Positions 29,306-39,113 of a stretch of 64,000 nucleotides of DNA are shown in pieces. Source of the stretch: Pectobacterium peruviense (GTDB lineage: Bacteria; Pseudomonadota; Gammaproteobacteria; Enterobacterales; Enterobacteriaceae); contig NZ_LXFV01000013.1 of the NCBI RefSeq assembly GCF_002847345.1, positions 124,001 to 188,000 of the forward strand, given 5' to 3'. The notes beneath the pieces were generated by a model. That model searched no databases. It was not told the DNA's origin and saw only the letters and a list, made by a program, of their open reading frames with translations. Position numbers and translations under genes: made by a program. Numbering within the stretch: position 1 is the first letter of the stretch; each line of letters opens with the position of its first letter.

Positions 29306-32300
29306 ATGCTGAGTGATATTCTGAACCGTGTTGCCCGCGTCGGTGCTATGCATGCAGGCAAAGGCCCAACACCGCCAGCCGCTCGACCTCAACCTGGCCA
29401 GGGAAAAGCGCCGACATCACCGGGCAAGACCATCAAGCACAAAAGCTTTCTCGGTGCGTTGGCGGGAGCCATCGCGGGTGCCGTCGTCGCGGCCGTAGTA
29501 TTTGCCGCCGCAGCGGCAGTAGCGGGGGCGATTGCCGTGGCCGTTGTCGGGACGGGCGGCATGGGGGCTGCACTGGTTGTGGGGGCAGTCAAACTGGCGG
29601 TTGGGTTTGGTGCCGTCAGTCTGCTGGGGGGGCTGATTAGCAGCGTCTCCAGCAAAGTTTCCGCCATGGTAGACAGCGGGGCTCCGCCGTTTGGGCCCGT
29701 CACCTCTGGCTCAGGGACTGTGTTTGCAGAGAAGCAAAAGATTTCACGCGCCGAAGTCGACACGGTCGCCTGTACCAAGCACAACTCGCCGCAGTTGATT
29801 GCACAGGGCAGTGAGACCGTTTACGTCAACGGTTCTCCGGCAGCGCGTATTGACGATAAAACCGTCTGTGGCGCCACCATCAAAGAAGGAGCATCTACCG
29901 TCTTTTTTGGTTCCGGTCAGCAAACCTGTCTGGAGATCAGTGACGAATTCAGCTGGTGGGAAAAAGCGATACTGATAGCAGTGGAGTTTCTGGTTCCCCC
30001 CAGCAGAGGCATGTTCAAAGGGCTGGGCAAGCTGTTTACGCGCGGGCCAACTGCGGTGCTCAAAGGCATTCGCATGGGGGCGTTAAGAACAGCCGTTGGG
30101 CTACGGAGAGCGGTTCGATGTGCCAGCAAAGGATTTAAAAACAGCAAAGGGTTAGCACGCATGAGGGAAGCCACCCGGGGCTTTCTGAAAGATCCGGTCT
30201 ACATTCCCAGCGGGGATGTGATCGAAATGCGTCAGGATATTGAACTGGGGCAGACACTTCCCCTGATTTTTGAGCGTACTTATCGCTCTGCCGCCAGCCA
30301 TACCGGGCTACTGGGACGCGGCTGGTATGACACCTGGAGCGAAACGGCACAGGTCAGCCGCGACGGCCTGAATACCCATGTCGTCATCACGCTGGCGCAG
30401 GGATATGACATCGATTTCACCTTCCATCAGGATGTGCAGTCGGTATTTTGTCCGCTCTATCCGGCTTTTACTCTACACCGACGGGCAAAGGGCTTTAGCC
30501 TATGGGATCGTGACAGCCTCACCTGGCGCGAATTCGATGTGCCTCATGGCGATCGACTACTCCTGTCTTCTATACATGACCCACACGACAACCGTATTAC
30601 CCTGATCCGCGATCCAAAAGGCTATCTACGCAAAATACGCCACAGTGACGATATCGAGTTGCTGCTGGTGTGGCGAGGCGAGTACCTGCATCAGATACAG
30701 CGTATTGATTCCGCACAGAAAACCCTGCTGGCTGAATACCGACAGGACGAACAGGGTCGGTTGATCGAAGCCGATGCCGCCCATGCCTATCATCTGTTCT
30801 ACGACTACGACAACGAAAATCGGCTCACGCGCTGGCATGACAACGATCAGACCTGGGCGCGTTATGAATATGATCATCACGGCCGCTGCGTTTATACCAC
30901 CTGTGCCGACGGCTATCTGACGGCGCATTTTGACTATCTTGACGATCGCGTAGTGATGACTGACGGATTAGGTCAGCGCAGCGAATTTGGTTTCAACGCA
31001 CTGTCGCTGATGAGTTGGGAAAAATCTCCGTTAGGACACGTCACCCGCTACGACTACGACGACCACGGCAATCTGCTGCGTGAAATTTCCCCGGCAGGCC
31101 GGGTGGCTGAATTCACTTATCTGGACGATAGCGGTCTGGTAAGCGCCTTCACCGATGGCAGCGGCCATACCTGGGCCTATGACTATGACGAGGCACAGCG
31201 ATTATGTGGCATCACCGATCCGCTGGGGCGTATCTGGCAATGGGCATTCGACGATGCGGGTAACCCAGAGAAACTCACGGGGCCGGATACCCGTGAAGTG
31301 CGGTTCACCTGGAATCGCCATGGCCTGCTGACGCAGGTGAGCGATCAGGCGGGAGAGGTTCAGGCGCGGCTGCGTTACGATCATCGCCAACGGTTGTTGA
31401 GTGCCAGCGATGCGCTGGGGCGCACCCAGCAGCTACGCTATGACCAACAGGACAGAGTGGTGCAGTGGCAACGGCCTGACGGGGCGCAATATCGTCTGGG
31501 ATACCGCCGTGCAAGCTGGACGCTGCCGGAGCAGTTGATACGCCCCGATGAGAAAGAAGAAAAACGTCAGTACGACAAGCATAACAACCTGCTGAGCTAT
31601 GTGGACGGCAACAGCGCGCTGTGGCGTCAGAGTTACGGTCCCTTTGACCTGCTCACCTCGCGCACGGATGCGCAAGAGCGCACCTGGCGTTACGAGTACG
31701 ACAAAGAGAGCCAGCAGCTAGTCGCCGTTATCGCTCCAGATGGTAGCCGCTGGCAGTGGTGGCTGGATGCCGATGCGCGGGTCATCCGCGAGCAGGATAT
31801 GGCGGGGACCGACACCCACTACACCTATGACGAAGATGGTCAATGCATTGCCATCCGTAATGGCGAAGGTGAAACCCGACACTTCCTGTATGACGGACGC
31901 GGGCTGCTCATCAAAGAAACGGCGCCGGACGATACCCTGCACTACCGCTATGACGCCGCAGGCAGGCTGACCGAGGTCACCTCCTCTACCAGTCATGTCC
32001 AACTGGACTATGACCTCCGTGACCGGGTGGTGCGGGAATGGCTGAACGGCACCCTGATTACCCGACAGTTTGATGATGCCGCACGCAGCGTGACGCGAAC
32101 CCTGGCCTGGGAAGGCGAGAGCGATGATGCGCTGGTCAGTACCTTCAGCTACAGCGCGGCGGGTGAACTGCAACAGGTGCAGTTGCCGGACGGCGCGGAG
32201 CTCACCCTTGCCCATGATGCCGCAGGGCGGGAATCTTCACGTTCCGGCGGAGCATTTGTACAGCACCGGGAATATGACGTGATGGGCTGGCTGACACGCG

Positions 32301-33700
32301 AGATGAGTGGTCAGCAGCAGGACGGACGTCTCCATGCCACACAGACAAGGGAATACCTGTACGACGGCGCGGGTAATCTGGCTGGCGTTCGCCACAACCG
32401 TGAAACGCAGGGCTACCGTCTGGATGCCACCGGACGCGTGCTGTCCGTTCTGAGCGGGGGCGCAGGACGTACGGTGGACACCGAGGAAGCCTACCGCTAT
32501 ACCCGTAACGGTCTGCCGCAGGATACCGCCCGACTCACCGAGTGGCAGGCGGGCAGGCTGACTCAGCACGACGATACTCACTATCAGTACGATAAAGCCG
32601 GGCGGCTGGTACGCAAGCAGGTGGTTCAGCCGGGTTACCGCCCGCAGGTCTGGCACTACCGCTGGGACAGCCGTAACCAGCTCCGGGTTGTCGACACCCC
32701 GACGGGCGAGCGCTGGTTCTACCGCTATGACCCATTCGGACGGCGCACGGGCAAACGCTGTGAGCAGACGCAGGACGATATCCGTTACCTGTGGGACGGC
32801 GACCAAATCGCCGAAGTGAAGCATTATCGCAACGGCGAACAGATTGCCCGCCGCCACTGGGTACACAACGGCTGGGAGCTGCTGGTCCAGCAGCGGCAGA
32901 ATACTGACGGACGCTGGGAAACCGATTTTGTCACCAGCAGCCAGAACGGCGAGCCGCAGGCTCTGTACCGACCCGACGGCACTCTGCGCTGGCAGGCACC
33001 GAAAAGCACCCTCTGGGGCCAACGACCAGGCTCCACGGAAGACTCTGCCGACCCGGGACTTGCCTTTGCCGGACAGTACCGTGACACCGAAAGCGGGCTA
33101 TGTTATAACCGTTTTCGGTACTATGACCCGAACGGTGGTTGCTACGTATCACCTGACCCTATAGGGGTGCTGGGTGGGGAGAGTAATTATGGGTATGTGC
33201 CGAATCCCAATGAATTAATAGACCCATTGGGGTTAGCTGGATGTAGTAAGTACTTAAAAGGGTGGGGAAGAGGAAAAGCAGGATTTGAGAACTTCTGGAA
33301 TAACTCGACACAGAAGCAATTCATGGACGCATGGAGTAATCCAAAGTTTAAAGAAAATATCATGGATCGACTTCGTAAAACTGGTGGTTCAAAAGGCGGG
33401 GGTTTCCATGAATGGTTACCTGTATCTCAAGCTGACAAATTTAAACAAATGGGTGTGTCGTTTAACGACTATATGAAGTGGAGAACACCGACTGGCCAAG
33501 TCAAATTCTTGGACGATCTTGGTGTTATGGGGACGCATACTCTACCGCATAGCGGTGGTGTTACGACCCAGTCGTCATTAGCCCACAGTGAGCTTATTAA
33601 AATTGCTGGTAAAGCCACGGATATAAATAGTTATCTAAATGCTGTGAGAAAATGGTCTAGTAAACGGCTTCCATTTGGTCCATTTGATCTTCCATTTTAA
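29306..33700 (+). CDS. PAAR-Rhs polymorphic toxin effector
   Basis: 1464-residue type VI effector. AGGAG precedes the ATG. In order: a prePAAR segment (1-45), a hydrophobic Ala/Gly-rich transmembrane region (about 48-120), a PAAR domain (about 122-205, ending near ASTVFFGSGQQTC), a linker, then some 20 YD/RHS repeats forming the Rhs cage (about 310-1280). The core ends with PDPIGVLGG and DPLGL at 1306-1310, the site of tip cleavage. The last 154 residues are the variable toxin. They are AT-richer than the core and were not assigned to a family; His1368-Glu1369 in GGGFHEWLP, His1411 and His1415 in GTHTLPHSGG and His1427 in AHSE are candidate catalytic or metal residues, suggesting a nuclease. 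The cognate immunity gene follows after 17 bases. Confidence 0.93.
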   Translation: MLSDILNRVARVGAMHAGKGPTPPAARPQPGQGKAPTSPGKTIKHKSFLGALAGAIAGAVVAAVVFAAAAAVAGAIAVAVVGTGGMGAALVVGAVKLAVGFGAVSLLGGLISSVSSKVSAMVDSGAPPFGPVTSGSGTVFAEKQKISRAEVDTVACTKHNSPQLIAQGSETVYVNGSPAARIDDKTVCGATIKEGASTVFFGSGQQTCLEISDEFSWWEKAILIAVEFLVPPSRGMFKGLGKLFTRGPTAVLKGIRMGALRTAVGLRRAVRCASKGFKNSKGLARMREATRGFLKDPVYIPSGDVIEMRQDIELGQTLPLIFERTYRSAASHTGLLGRGWYDTWSETAQVSRDGLNTHVVITLAQGYDIDFTFHQDVQSVFCPLYPAFTLHRRAKGFSLWDRDSLTWREFDVPHGDRLLLSSIHDPHDNRITLIRDPKGYLRKIRHSDDIELLLVWRGEYLHQIQRIDSAQKTLLAEYRQDEQGRLIEADAAHAYHLFYDYDNENRLTRWHDNDQTWARYEYDHHGRCVYTTCADGYLTAHFDYLDDRVVMTDGLGQRSEFGFNALSLMSWEKSPLGHVTRYDYDDHGNLLREISPAGRVAEFTYLDDSGLVSAFTDGSGHTWAYDYDEAQRLCGITDPLGRIWQWAFDDAGNPEKLTGPDTREVRFTWNRHGLLTQVSDQAGEVQARLRYDHRQRLLSASDALGRTQQLRYDQQDRVVQWQRPDGAQYRLGYRRASWTLPEQLIRPDEKEEKRQYDKHNNLLSYVDGNSALWRQSYGPFDLLTSRTDAQERTWRYEYDKESQQLVAVIAPDGSRWQWWLDADARVIREQDMAGTDTHYTYDEDGQCIAIRNGEGETRHFLYDGRGLLIKETAPDDTLHYRYDAAGRLTEVTSSTSHVQLDYDLRDRVVREWLNGTLITRQFDDAARSVTRTLAWEGESDDALVSTFSYSAAGELQQVQLPDGAELTLAHDAAGRESSRSGGAFVQHREYDVMGWLTREMSGQQQDGRLHATQTREYLYDGAGNLAGVRHNRETQGYRLDATGRVLSVLSGGAGRTVDTEEAYRYTRNGLPQDTARLTEWQAGRLTQHDDTHYQYDKAGRLVRKQVVQPGYRPQVWHYRWDSRNQLRVVDTPTGERWFYRYDPFGRRTGKRCEQTQDDIRYLWDGDQIAEVKHYRNGEQIARRHWVHNGWELLVQQRQNTDGRWETDFVTSSQNGEPQALYRPDGTLRWQAPKSTLWGQRPGSTEDSADPGLAFAGQYRDTESGLCYNRFRYYDPNGGCYVSPDPIGVLGGESNYGYVPNPNELIDPLGLAGCSKYLKGWGRGKAGFENFWNNSTQKQFMDAWSNPKFKENIMDRLRKTGGSKGGGFHEWLPVSQADKFKQMGVSFNDYMKWRTPTGQVKFLDDLGVMGTHTLPHSGGVTTQSSLAHSELIKIAGKATDINSYLNAVRKWSSKRLPFGPFDLPF

Positions 33701-33717
33701 TTATAGGTTTTGAGATA

Positions 33718-34134
33718 ATGAGTAAGGAAAAATACGCTATTTGGTATTCTGTTTCGACGAATTATGAAGCTATCATGGATAACTTTGCTATCAATGATAA
33801 TGACTGTAAATTTGAAAGAGATTTTCATTTAAAAAACAGACTCATAGACTACGACCATGCAATTATTATATGGTATGGAAAAGAACAAGGAGAACTAGGT
33901 AACTTATCTAGAAAAAAAAATGTAAATCTTGAAGAGGGATTTGATTTTATAACATCTAAAGTATCTCTCCTTTTGGAGAAGAAAAATGTTGATAAGATAA
34001 GCTATCTTTTTGCTTTGCCTGATTTTGAATATGAAGGTAAAGTAAAATCTAATGATACACTTCGCTTCGGTGGTCATGTAACTTGTGAACGGCCAAATAG
34101 TAGTTGGCTTGACGAAATACTGAGCGATATGTAA
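33718..34134 (+). CDS. Putative immunity protein for the Rhs toxin
   Basis: 138-residue small acidic protein with strong AT bias, unlike the Rhs core. It lies directly after the toxin tip, where the cognate immunity gene is normally found, so the function is inferred from position. It is weakly reminiscent of the Imm22 (DUF4284) group through its early IWYS and later IIIWYGKEQGELGN pattern, but this is not certain. There is no signal peptide, which implies a cytoplasmic target such as nucleic acid for the toxin. A hairpin follows the stop. Confidence 0.7.
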   Translation: MSKEKYAIWYSVSTNYEAIMDNFAINDNDCKFERDFHLKNRLIDYDHAIIIWYGKEQGELGNLSRKKNVNLEEGFDFITSKVSLLLEKKNVDKISYLFALPDFEYEGKVKSNDTLRFGGHVTCERPNSSWLDEILSDM

Positions 34135-34179
34135 GAGCATTCATAGCCGGAAGATCCTCTTTGGATCTTCCAAATGCTC
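34135..34179 (+). terminator. Hairpin after the first immunity gene
   Basis: Inner stem GGAAGATCC and GGATCTTCC (9 bp, 5-base loop) inside an outer GAGCAT/ATGCTC stem. It shares GCCGGAAG with the terminator after the second immunity gene at 35921. Confidence 0.7.
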
Positions 34180-34190
34180 GGTGTAATAAA

Positions 34191-34355
34191 ATGAAAAAAT
34201 ATATTTTCCACACAAGATGATATTAGTGTATTGAAGAAACTCATCATATACAATAAATTTTATTGCAATGATTCCTAGTCACTGAAATATGCAGGAAGCT
34301 ACGCTATCAATTCATTCATCGATAAAATAGTCGAAGATTATTATCTTGGTTAGCA
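34191..34355 (+). pseudogene. Decayed small gene, possibly an old immunity gene
   Basis: An ATG with a short lysine-rich start (MKKYIFHT) runs into a stop. In the next frame a protein-like stretch continues with TQDDISVLKKLIIYNKFYC, one internal TAG, then KYAGSYAINSFIDKIVEDYY before a final stop. This looks like a frameshifted and nonsense-mutated remnant. It lies between a working immunity gene and a displaced Rhs tip, where former immunity genes would remain. No family recognised. Confidence 0.35.
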
Positions 34356-34574
34356 TGATAAAAAGCTATAGGGGAAATATTATTAAAAGAATAAAATGAA
34401 AATCATTAAAGTTAAATAATTAATTAAATATCACTAAAGAAATATATTTATCCACTCTCATCAGAGTAGAATTTAAAAATAAACCTTAATTAAGTTAATA
34501 CTCTTTTCAACATGGCGATTAAATTAATATCGAAAACGATCTCAACGACCCTTCCGGCTATTTTATTTTCACCA
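34356..34574. other. AT-rich spacer with terminator remnant
   Basis: Very AT-rich and without a credible reading frame. Near its end (about 34531-34565) it contains a degraded copy of the sequence found after the second immunity gene at 35922-35955: the shared parts are CGAT-TCAACGA-like bases followed by CCTTCCGGCT and TTATTTT. Confidence 0.4.
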
Positions 34575-34700
34575 TCAGCTAAATATTAATCTCGGGCTCA
34601 TACGTTCAATCGTCACCATTATCGCCATCTCGGTCATAAGCCCCGACTCTTTCAGCAAGCGGCCTTTAACAACGGGTTGAGCTGTCATTATACGAGGCAT
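34575..34700 (-). pseudogene. Degraded SymE-like remnant (older copy)
   Basis: A 41-codon minus-strand frame containing KGRLLKESGLMTEMAIMVTI, a decayed form of the SymE-family core (KGRWLEEFGFMTGMPIMVMV in the better copy at 35971). Aligned bases with that copy include CACCATTATCG and CGGTCATAA. The N-terminal half is missing. It is reversed relative to the rhs genes and follows a terminator-like remnant, the same arrangement as the second copy. Confidence 0.55.
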
Positions 34701-34866
34701 ATCCCAAGGCATATTTTGATACCACAACCACTAATGTAATCAATTCAACCCACTGATATTATAAGAAACTACAAATTAGCTATGTCATAGCAGGCGGTAG
34801 CCTGCCTGCCAAAACACAACCAGCGGCAATACCCAAGCCGGGCGGTTGGTGCGCAGACAGGCGGCT

Positions 34867-34949
34867 GGCTATGCTATAACCGTTTTCGGTACTATGACCC
34901 GAACGGTGGTTGCTACGTCTCGCCTGACCCTATAGGGGTGCTGGGTGGG
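34867..34949 (+). repeat. Duplicated Rhs core end
   Basis: 83 bases that match 33096-33178 of the main rhs gene with three differences. The repeat encodes the core end from [10 protein letters not shown] to PDPIGVLGG, the point where toxin tips are exchanged. It marks this as a displaced rhs tip available for recombination with the main gene. Confidence 0.9.
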
Positions 34950-35441
34950 AAGAATAATTACGGATACGTACATAACCCGATGGACTGGGTTGATCCGTTT
35001 GGGTTGGCTGGGTGCTCTGTACTTGATGATATTATAAAAGATGCAAATAAAGTGGCTTCAACGGGTGGTGGTATTACATCAAAACAGGCTCAAATATTGC
35101 GAAATAATCTTCCAGTCATTCAGCGGCGTACTGTTTTCCAAAACCAAATGGCTAGAAAAGAGTTTGTAAAAAACCAAGACTATTTAATGAGACAATGGGA
35201 GGCTAATATGGGAATGTCATGGCCAAAAGGAGCCACACTACATCATATAATTCCGTTGGAAAGTGGTGGTGAAAATAAATGGTGGAATTTAATGCCAACA
35301 AATGGAACATTGCCGAACCATTCACTTCCCGGAATACCCGGCCCTCATGCTGCCGGAGGAACGCTTCGCACAACAATTCACCAAGGGCGCAAAGCTTTAC
35401 CCCCTGGAACGATAACCGATTTAAGGCTGCCATATGGTTGA
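34938..35441 (+). CDS. Orphan Rhs tip with HNH-type nuclease domain
   Basis: The frame is open from 34791 but the first usable start is a GTG at 34938 inside the Rhs core motif, without a spaced ribosome site, so it may be silent. It begins with the end of an Rhs core ([20 protein letters not shown]) and continues into a toxin of about 135 residues. The toxin has [19 protein letters not shown] followed by LMP, the His-His and downstream Asn of the HNH/LHH nuclease fold, and a later IPGPHAAGG with another His. It lacks the N-terminal PAAR and cage, so it cannot be delivered as it is. The next gene overlaps its stop by 8 bases and is the presumed immunity gene. Confidence 0.8.
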   Translation: MLGGKNNYGYVHNPMDWVDPFGLAGCSVLDDIIKDANKVASTGGGITSKQAQILRNNLPVIQRRTVFQNQMARKEFVKNQDYLMRQWEANMGMSWPKGATLHHIIPLESGGENKWWNLMPTNGTLPNHSLPGIPGPHAAGGTLRTTIHQGRKALPPGTITDLRLPYG

Positions 35442-35913
35442 CATAACTGAAGAGATAAAAAAAATAGAAGCTGCTAACTTTTTCTCTCTCATGGGGGTTA
35501 ACAACCTCCATGAAGGAGATGTGGTACTCATTGAAAATGTAAGAAAAGTATTCATTGAACCATCAGATGCTGATTTTAAAGGGCTCTATAAAAAAACAGA
35601 ATGGCTTCCAACCTCACCCACTCAAGATGATCCATTTTATAAAAAGCAAGTTAACCCCAAAGACCTTATTGAATTGCGCAAAGAGATAAATAAATATGTA
35701 ATAACTGCGACAAGAGAGCTTAATAAAGATAATTTTATATCTTCTCCTCACGATTTTAGTGTTGCAGCAAGAAATGCAATTTGTTTTGCGTTTAGGCAAC
35801 TTATTACAGAGAGATTTTTTTCTCTTGGAAATCGGTGGGAAAGGATTACTGATATTTATTACTCAGGTCATTGGCCTGTAGGTTTTACAAAAGAAAGATA
35901 TATAGTTATTTAA
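35434..35913 (+). CDS. Putative immunity protein for the orphan HNH tip
   Basis: 159-residue AT-rich gene overlapping the orphan toxin by 8 bases, the classic toxin-immunity arrangement. No family recognised. Visible features are an N-terminal amphipathic helix ([18 protein letters not shown]), a [16 protein letters not shown] beta-like stretch and a C-terminal [13 protein letters not shown]. No signal peptide, which fits protection against a cytoplasmic nuclease. The frame is intact although the matching toxin is probably not expressed, consistent with immunity being kept under selection. Confidence 0.7.
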   Translation: MVDITEEIKKIEAANFFSLMGVNNLHEGDVVLIENVRKVFIEPSDADFKGLYKKTEWLPTSPTQDDPFYKKQVNPKDLIELRKEINKYVITATRELNKDNFISSPHDFSVAARNAICFAFRQLITERFFSLGNRWERITDIYYSGHWPVGFTKERYIVI

Positions 35914-35920
35914 ACAATAC

Positions 35921-35955
35921 GCCGGAAGCGATCCCAACGATCCTTCCGGCTTTAT
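35921..35955 (+). terminator. Terminator after the second immunity gene
   Basis: GCCGGAA and TTCCGGC (7-bp stem, with GATC/GATC pairing inside) followed by TTTATTTT. Related sequence occurs at 34147-34171 and about 34531-34565. Confidence 0.8.
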
Positions 35956-35970
35956 TTTATCTGCTTTTTA

Positions 35971-36132
35971 TCATATGCGGCATCTGAGATTAATTTCGGT
36001 TTCAATCACTACCCTGCCCCGCTCGACCATCACCATTATCGGCATCCCGGTCATAAAGCCGAACTCTTCCAGCCAACGGCCTTTCAGGTTAGTCGCAGAC
36101 GGTGGGTGAAGTTTCTTTGAATATGACGGAAT
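35971..36132 (-). pseudogene. SymE-like toxin gene remnant
   Basis: Minus-strand frame encoding IPSYSKKLHPPSATNLKG followed by RWLEEFGFMTGMPIMVMVER and GRVVIETEINL, which matches the core of the SymE family (an AbrB-like fold associated with the type I toxin SymE): the L-KG-WLE-aGF-tG-p-V-V pattern is clear. The N-terminal part and any proper start are gone; the open frame runs on into the dppF terminator and gene. It probably once belonged to the mobile tip cassette. Confidence 0.6.
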
Positions 36133-36142
36133 AGCGTGGGGC

Positions 36143-36183
36143 AAAAACCAAAACCCCCACGTCCCGGCAAAGCGGCGTGGGGG
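36143..36183 (-). terminator. Rho-independent terminator of the dpp operon
   Basis: Read on the minus strand: CCCCCACG and CGTGGGGG (8-bp stem) followed by TTTTGGTTTTT, 14 bases past the dppF stop. Confidence 0.9.
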
Positions 36184-36196
36184 CGTTGAAGGCAAA

Positions 36197-37207
36197 CTAG
36201 GCGACTGCGGTGCCCTGTTCATCCTGATCGACGGCGAAGCAGGCAACTTGCTGTTCACCGTAGGTTTTTAACTGCGGCTGGAACTGCGTGCAGGTGCTGA
36301 AGCAACGCTGACAGCGGGCGTTGAACGCACAACCCGGCGGTGGATTCAGTGGGCTGGGCAGTTCACCCGTCAGCTTGATGCGTTCGCGGCGTAAATCCGG
36401 GTTCAGGCGCGGCGTCGCGGAAAGTAACGCCTGCGTATACGGGTGGCGCGGGTTGTTGAAGATGGCATCTTTACTGCCCTTCTCCACACAGCGGCCCAGA
36501 TACATCACCATCACTTCATCAGCGATATGTTCGACCACGGACAGATCGTGCGAGATGAAGACGTAAGACAGCCCCAGGTCCTGCTGCAAATCCATCATCA
36601 GGTTCAGCACCTGCGCACGAACCGACACGTCCAGCGCCGAAACCGGCTCATCGGCAATCACCACGTCTGGGTCTAACATCAGCCCACGGGCTATAGCAAT
36701 ACGCTGACGCTGGCCGCCGGAGAACATATGCGGGTAGCGGTCATAATGTTCCGTTTTCAGCCCCACTTTTGCCATCATCGCCAGCGCTTTTTCACGACGC
36801 TCAGCTTTCGACAGCTCAGTGTTGATCTGGAGTGGTTCTTCCAGGATCTGGCCGACTTTCTTACGCGGATTCAACGATCCGTAAGGATTCTGGAAAACGA
36901 TCTGGATCTTCTGTCGACGCAGTTTCTGTGCCACCGGATCCGACTTCAGCAGATCCTGACCCTGATAGTACAGCTCACCTTCTGACGGGGTTTCGATCAT
37001 TGTCAGCAGGCGGCCCAACGTGGATTTCCCACAGCCGGATTCCCCTACCACCGCCAGCGTTTTACCGCGCTCCAGCGTAAAGGACACGCCATCCAGCGCT
37101 TTCACCATCCGTTCCGGCGCAAAAAAGCCCTTTTTCACCGGATAGTGCTTTTTCAAATCGATCGCATGCAGTAAGTACGGCTGCGATGTTGCATTCAGTT
37201 CACTCAT
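36197..37207 (-). CDS. dppF: Dipeptide ABC transporter ATPase DppF
   Basis: 336-residue ATP-binding subunit of the dipeptide importer. Walker [13 protein letters not shown] near 57, signature [14 protein letters not shown] near 165, Walker [15 protein letters not shown]. The C-terminal oligopeptide-transporter extension has the cysteine cluster [15 protein letters not shown]. The start overlaps the dppD stop by 4 bases. Last gene of the operon. Confidence 0.96.
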   Translation of the reverse strand: MSELNATSQPYLLHAIDLKKHYPVKKGFFAPERMVKALDGVSFTLERGKTLAVVGESGCGKSTLGRLLTMIETPSEGELYYQGQDLLKSDPVAQKLRRQKIQIVFQNPYGSLNPRKKVGQILEEPLQINTELSKAERREKALAMMAKVGLKTEHYDRYPHMFSGGQRQRIAIARGLMLDPDVVIADEPVSALDVSVRAQVLNLMMDLQQDLGLSYVFISHDLSVVEHIADEVMVMYLGRCVEKGSKDAIFNNPRHPYTQALLSATPRLNPDLRRERIKLTGELPSPLNPPPGCAFNARCQRCFSTCTQFQPQLKTYGEQQVACFAVDQDEQGTAVA

Positions 37208-38184
37208 AGGGTTGGCCTCCCCGCATCATCCAGCGGTGTATGACATTTCACCTGACGACCAGGAATATCGCGCAGCCCAGGCTCTTCCTGACGGCAGCGG
37301 TCCTGCGCATAGGGGCAGCGTGGGTTTAACAGACAACCGTTCGGGCGGTCATATTTACCCGGCACCACGCCCGGCAGCGATGCCAGACGCGCTTTATCCA
37401 CCGCAAACTCCGGCAGCGCACGCAGTAGCGCTTGGGTATACGGATGACGGGGTGCGCGGAAAATATCCGCCGCTTTGCCTGATTCCACCACCTGTCCGGC
37501 ATACATCACAATGATGTGGTGTGCCGCTTCAGCCACCAGCGCCAAATCGTGTGTAATCAGGATCAGCGCCATATTCTCGCGGTGCTGCAATTCGAGCAGC
37601 AGTTCGATAATCTGCGCCTGAATGGTTACGTCGAGCGCCGTGGTAGGTTCATCGGCAATCAGCAGCTTCGGCCGACAGGCAATCGCCATCGCGATCATCA
37701 CGCGCTGGCTCATCCCACCGGAAAGCTGGTGTGGATACACGTCAAGACGCGAACCCGGATCGGGAATCCCAACCAGCGTCAGCAGGTCAATAGCACGCTG
37801 ACGGCGCGTTTTGCGGTTACCGCCCTGATGCACCTTGATGGCTTCCATAATCTGGTAGCCCACGGTGTAGCACGGGTTAAGGCTGGTCATCGGATCCTGG
37901 AAAATCATCGCGACTTCCGAACCCACCAGATTACGCCGTTCTTTCTCAGAAATTTTCGTCAAATCACGCTGGTTAAATTCCAGCTTGTCGGCCATCACTT
38001 TACCGGGGTAATCAATCAGCCCCATAATCGCCAGCGAGCTGACGGATTTACCGGAGCCGGATTCCCCGACGATACCGACGACCTGGCCTTGTTCGACCTG
38101 GTAGCTGATACGATCGACCGCCCGAAACGGCAGATCCTCATCACCAAAGTGAACCGACAGTTTATCTACATTGAGCAACGCCAT
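37204..38184 (-). CDS. dppD: Dipeptide ABC transporter ATPase DppD
   Basis: 326 residues (E. coli 327). The start at 38184 gives the family N-terminus [17 protein letters not shown]; the longer frame has an unrelated extension. Walker [12 protein letters not shown], signature [15 protein letters not shown], Walker [15 protein letters not shown], and the C-terminal [15 protein letters not shown] cluster. It pairs with DppF on the cytoplasmic face of DppBC. Confidence 0.96.
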   Translation of the reverse strand: MALLNVDKLSVHFGDEDLPFRAVDRISYQVEQGQVVGIVGESGSGKSVSSLAIMGLIDYPGKVMADKLEFNQRDLTKISEKERRNLVGSEVAMIFQDPMTSLNPCYTVGYQIMEAIKVHQGGNRKTRRQRAIDLLTLVGIPDPGSRLDVYPHQLSGGMSQRVMIAMAIACRPKLLIADEPTTALDVTIQAQIIELLLELQHRENMALILITHDLALVAEAAHHIIVMYAGQVVESGKAADIFRAPRHPYTQALLRALPEFAVDKARLASLPGVVPGKYDRPNGCLLNPRCPYAQDRCRQEEPGLRDIPGRQVKCHTPLDDAGRPTL

Positions 38185-38197
38185 CTCTCTACCTCTA

Positions 38198-39100
38198 TTA
38201 CTGCTTGAGTTTGGGGTCGAGAGCATCACGCAAGCCGTCCCCCATCAGGTTAAACGCCAATACCGTCAGTAAGATTGCCACACCGGGGAACGTCACCACC
38301 CACCAGGCGCTTTGCGCAAACTGCAAAACGTCCGCCAGCATAGTGCCCCACTCTGGCGTTGGCGGCTGTGCGCCCATACCGAGGAAACCCAAAGCAGCCA
38401 TATCAAGAATGGCGTTAGAAAAACCGAGAGAAGCCTGCACAATTAGCGGTGCCAGACAGTTAGGAAGAATATTGACGAACATCTGGCGTGCCGAGCTCGC
38501 GCCCGCCACGCGTGAAGCGGTGACGTAATCACGGTTAACTTCCACGAGTACCGCCGCGCGAGTCAAACGGACATAGTGCGGCAACGCCACGAAGGTCAGC
38601 GCCAGCGAGGCGTTAACAATCGAAGGCCCGAAGACCGCCACCAGCACTAGCGCCAACAGCAGGCTCGGCAGTGCCAGCATGATATCGACGATACGCATGA
38701 TGAGCGCATCGACCACACCGCCGAAGTATCCGGCCAGCAGACCGAAGATCACCCCAAGCACCAGCGACAGCGCCACCACCAGACAGCCGACCAGCAGCGA
38801 CAGGCGTGCGCCGTACATCAGACGGGACAGGACATCACGCCCGACATCATCCGTCCCCAGAATAAACTGCCAGCTTCCACCCTCTTGCCAGACCGGCGGA
38901 CGAAGCAACGCATCGCGGAACTGCTCGGCAGGTAAGTGCGGAGCCAACACATTGGCGCCAATGGCGATAATCAGCATCAGGGCGACATACACCATGCCAA
39001 CGACCGCCCCTTTGTTACGTTTAAAATAGTGCCAGAATTCCTGTAGCGGGGTCATCGGCTTCGGTGCGCTATTTACAACAGGTTCAGTGACGTGTGTCAT
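38198..39100 (-). CDS. dppC: Dipeptide ABC transporter permease DppC
   Basis: 300 residues, the E. coli length, with the start at 39100 after GGGGAAGG. The N-terminal [19 protein letters not shown] is typical of DppC. About six transmembrane helices; the cytoplasmic coupling loop is [20 protein letters not shown]. dppD lies 13 bases downstream. Confidence 0.96.
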   Translation of the reverse strand: MTHVTEPVVNSAPKPMTPLQEFWHYFKRNKGAVVGMVYVALMLIIAIGANVLAPHLPAEQFRDALLRPPVWQEGGSWQFILGTDDVGRDVLSRLMYGARLSLLVGCLVVALSLVLGVIFGLLAGYFGGVVDALIMRIVDIMLALPSLLLALVLVAVFGPSIVNASLALTFVALPHYVRLTRAAVLVEVNRDYVTASRVAGASSARQMFVNILPNCLAPLIVQASLGFSNAILDMAALGFLGMGAQPPTPEWGTMLADVLQFAQSAWWVVTFPGVAILLTVLAFNLMGDGLRDALDPKLKQ

Positions 39101-39113
39101 CTTAGCCTTCCCC

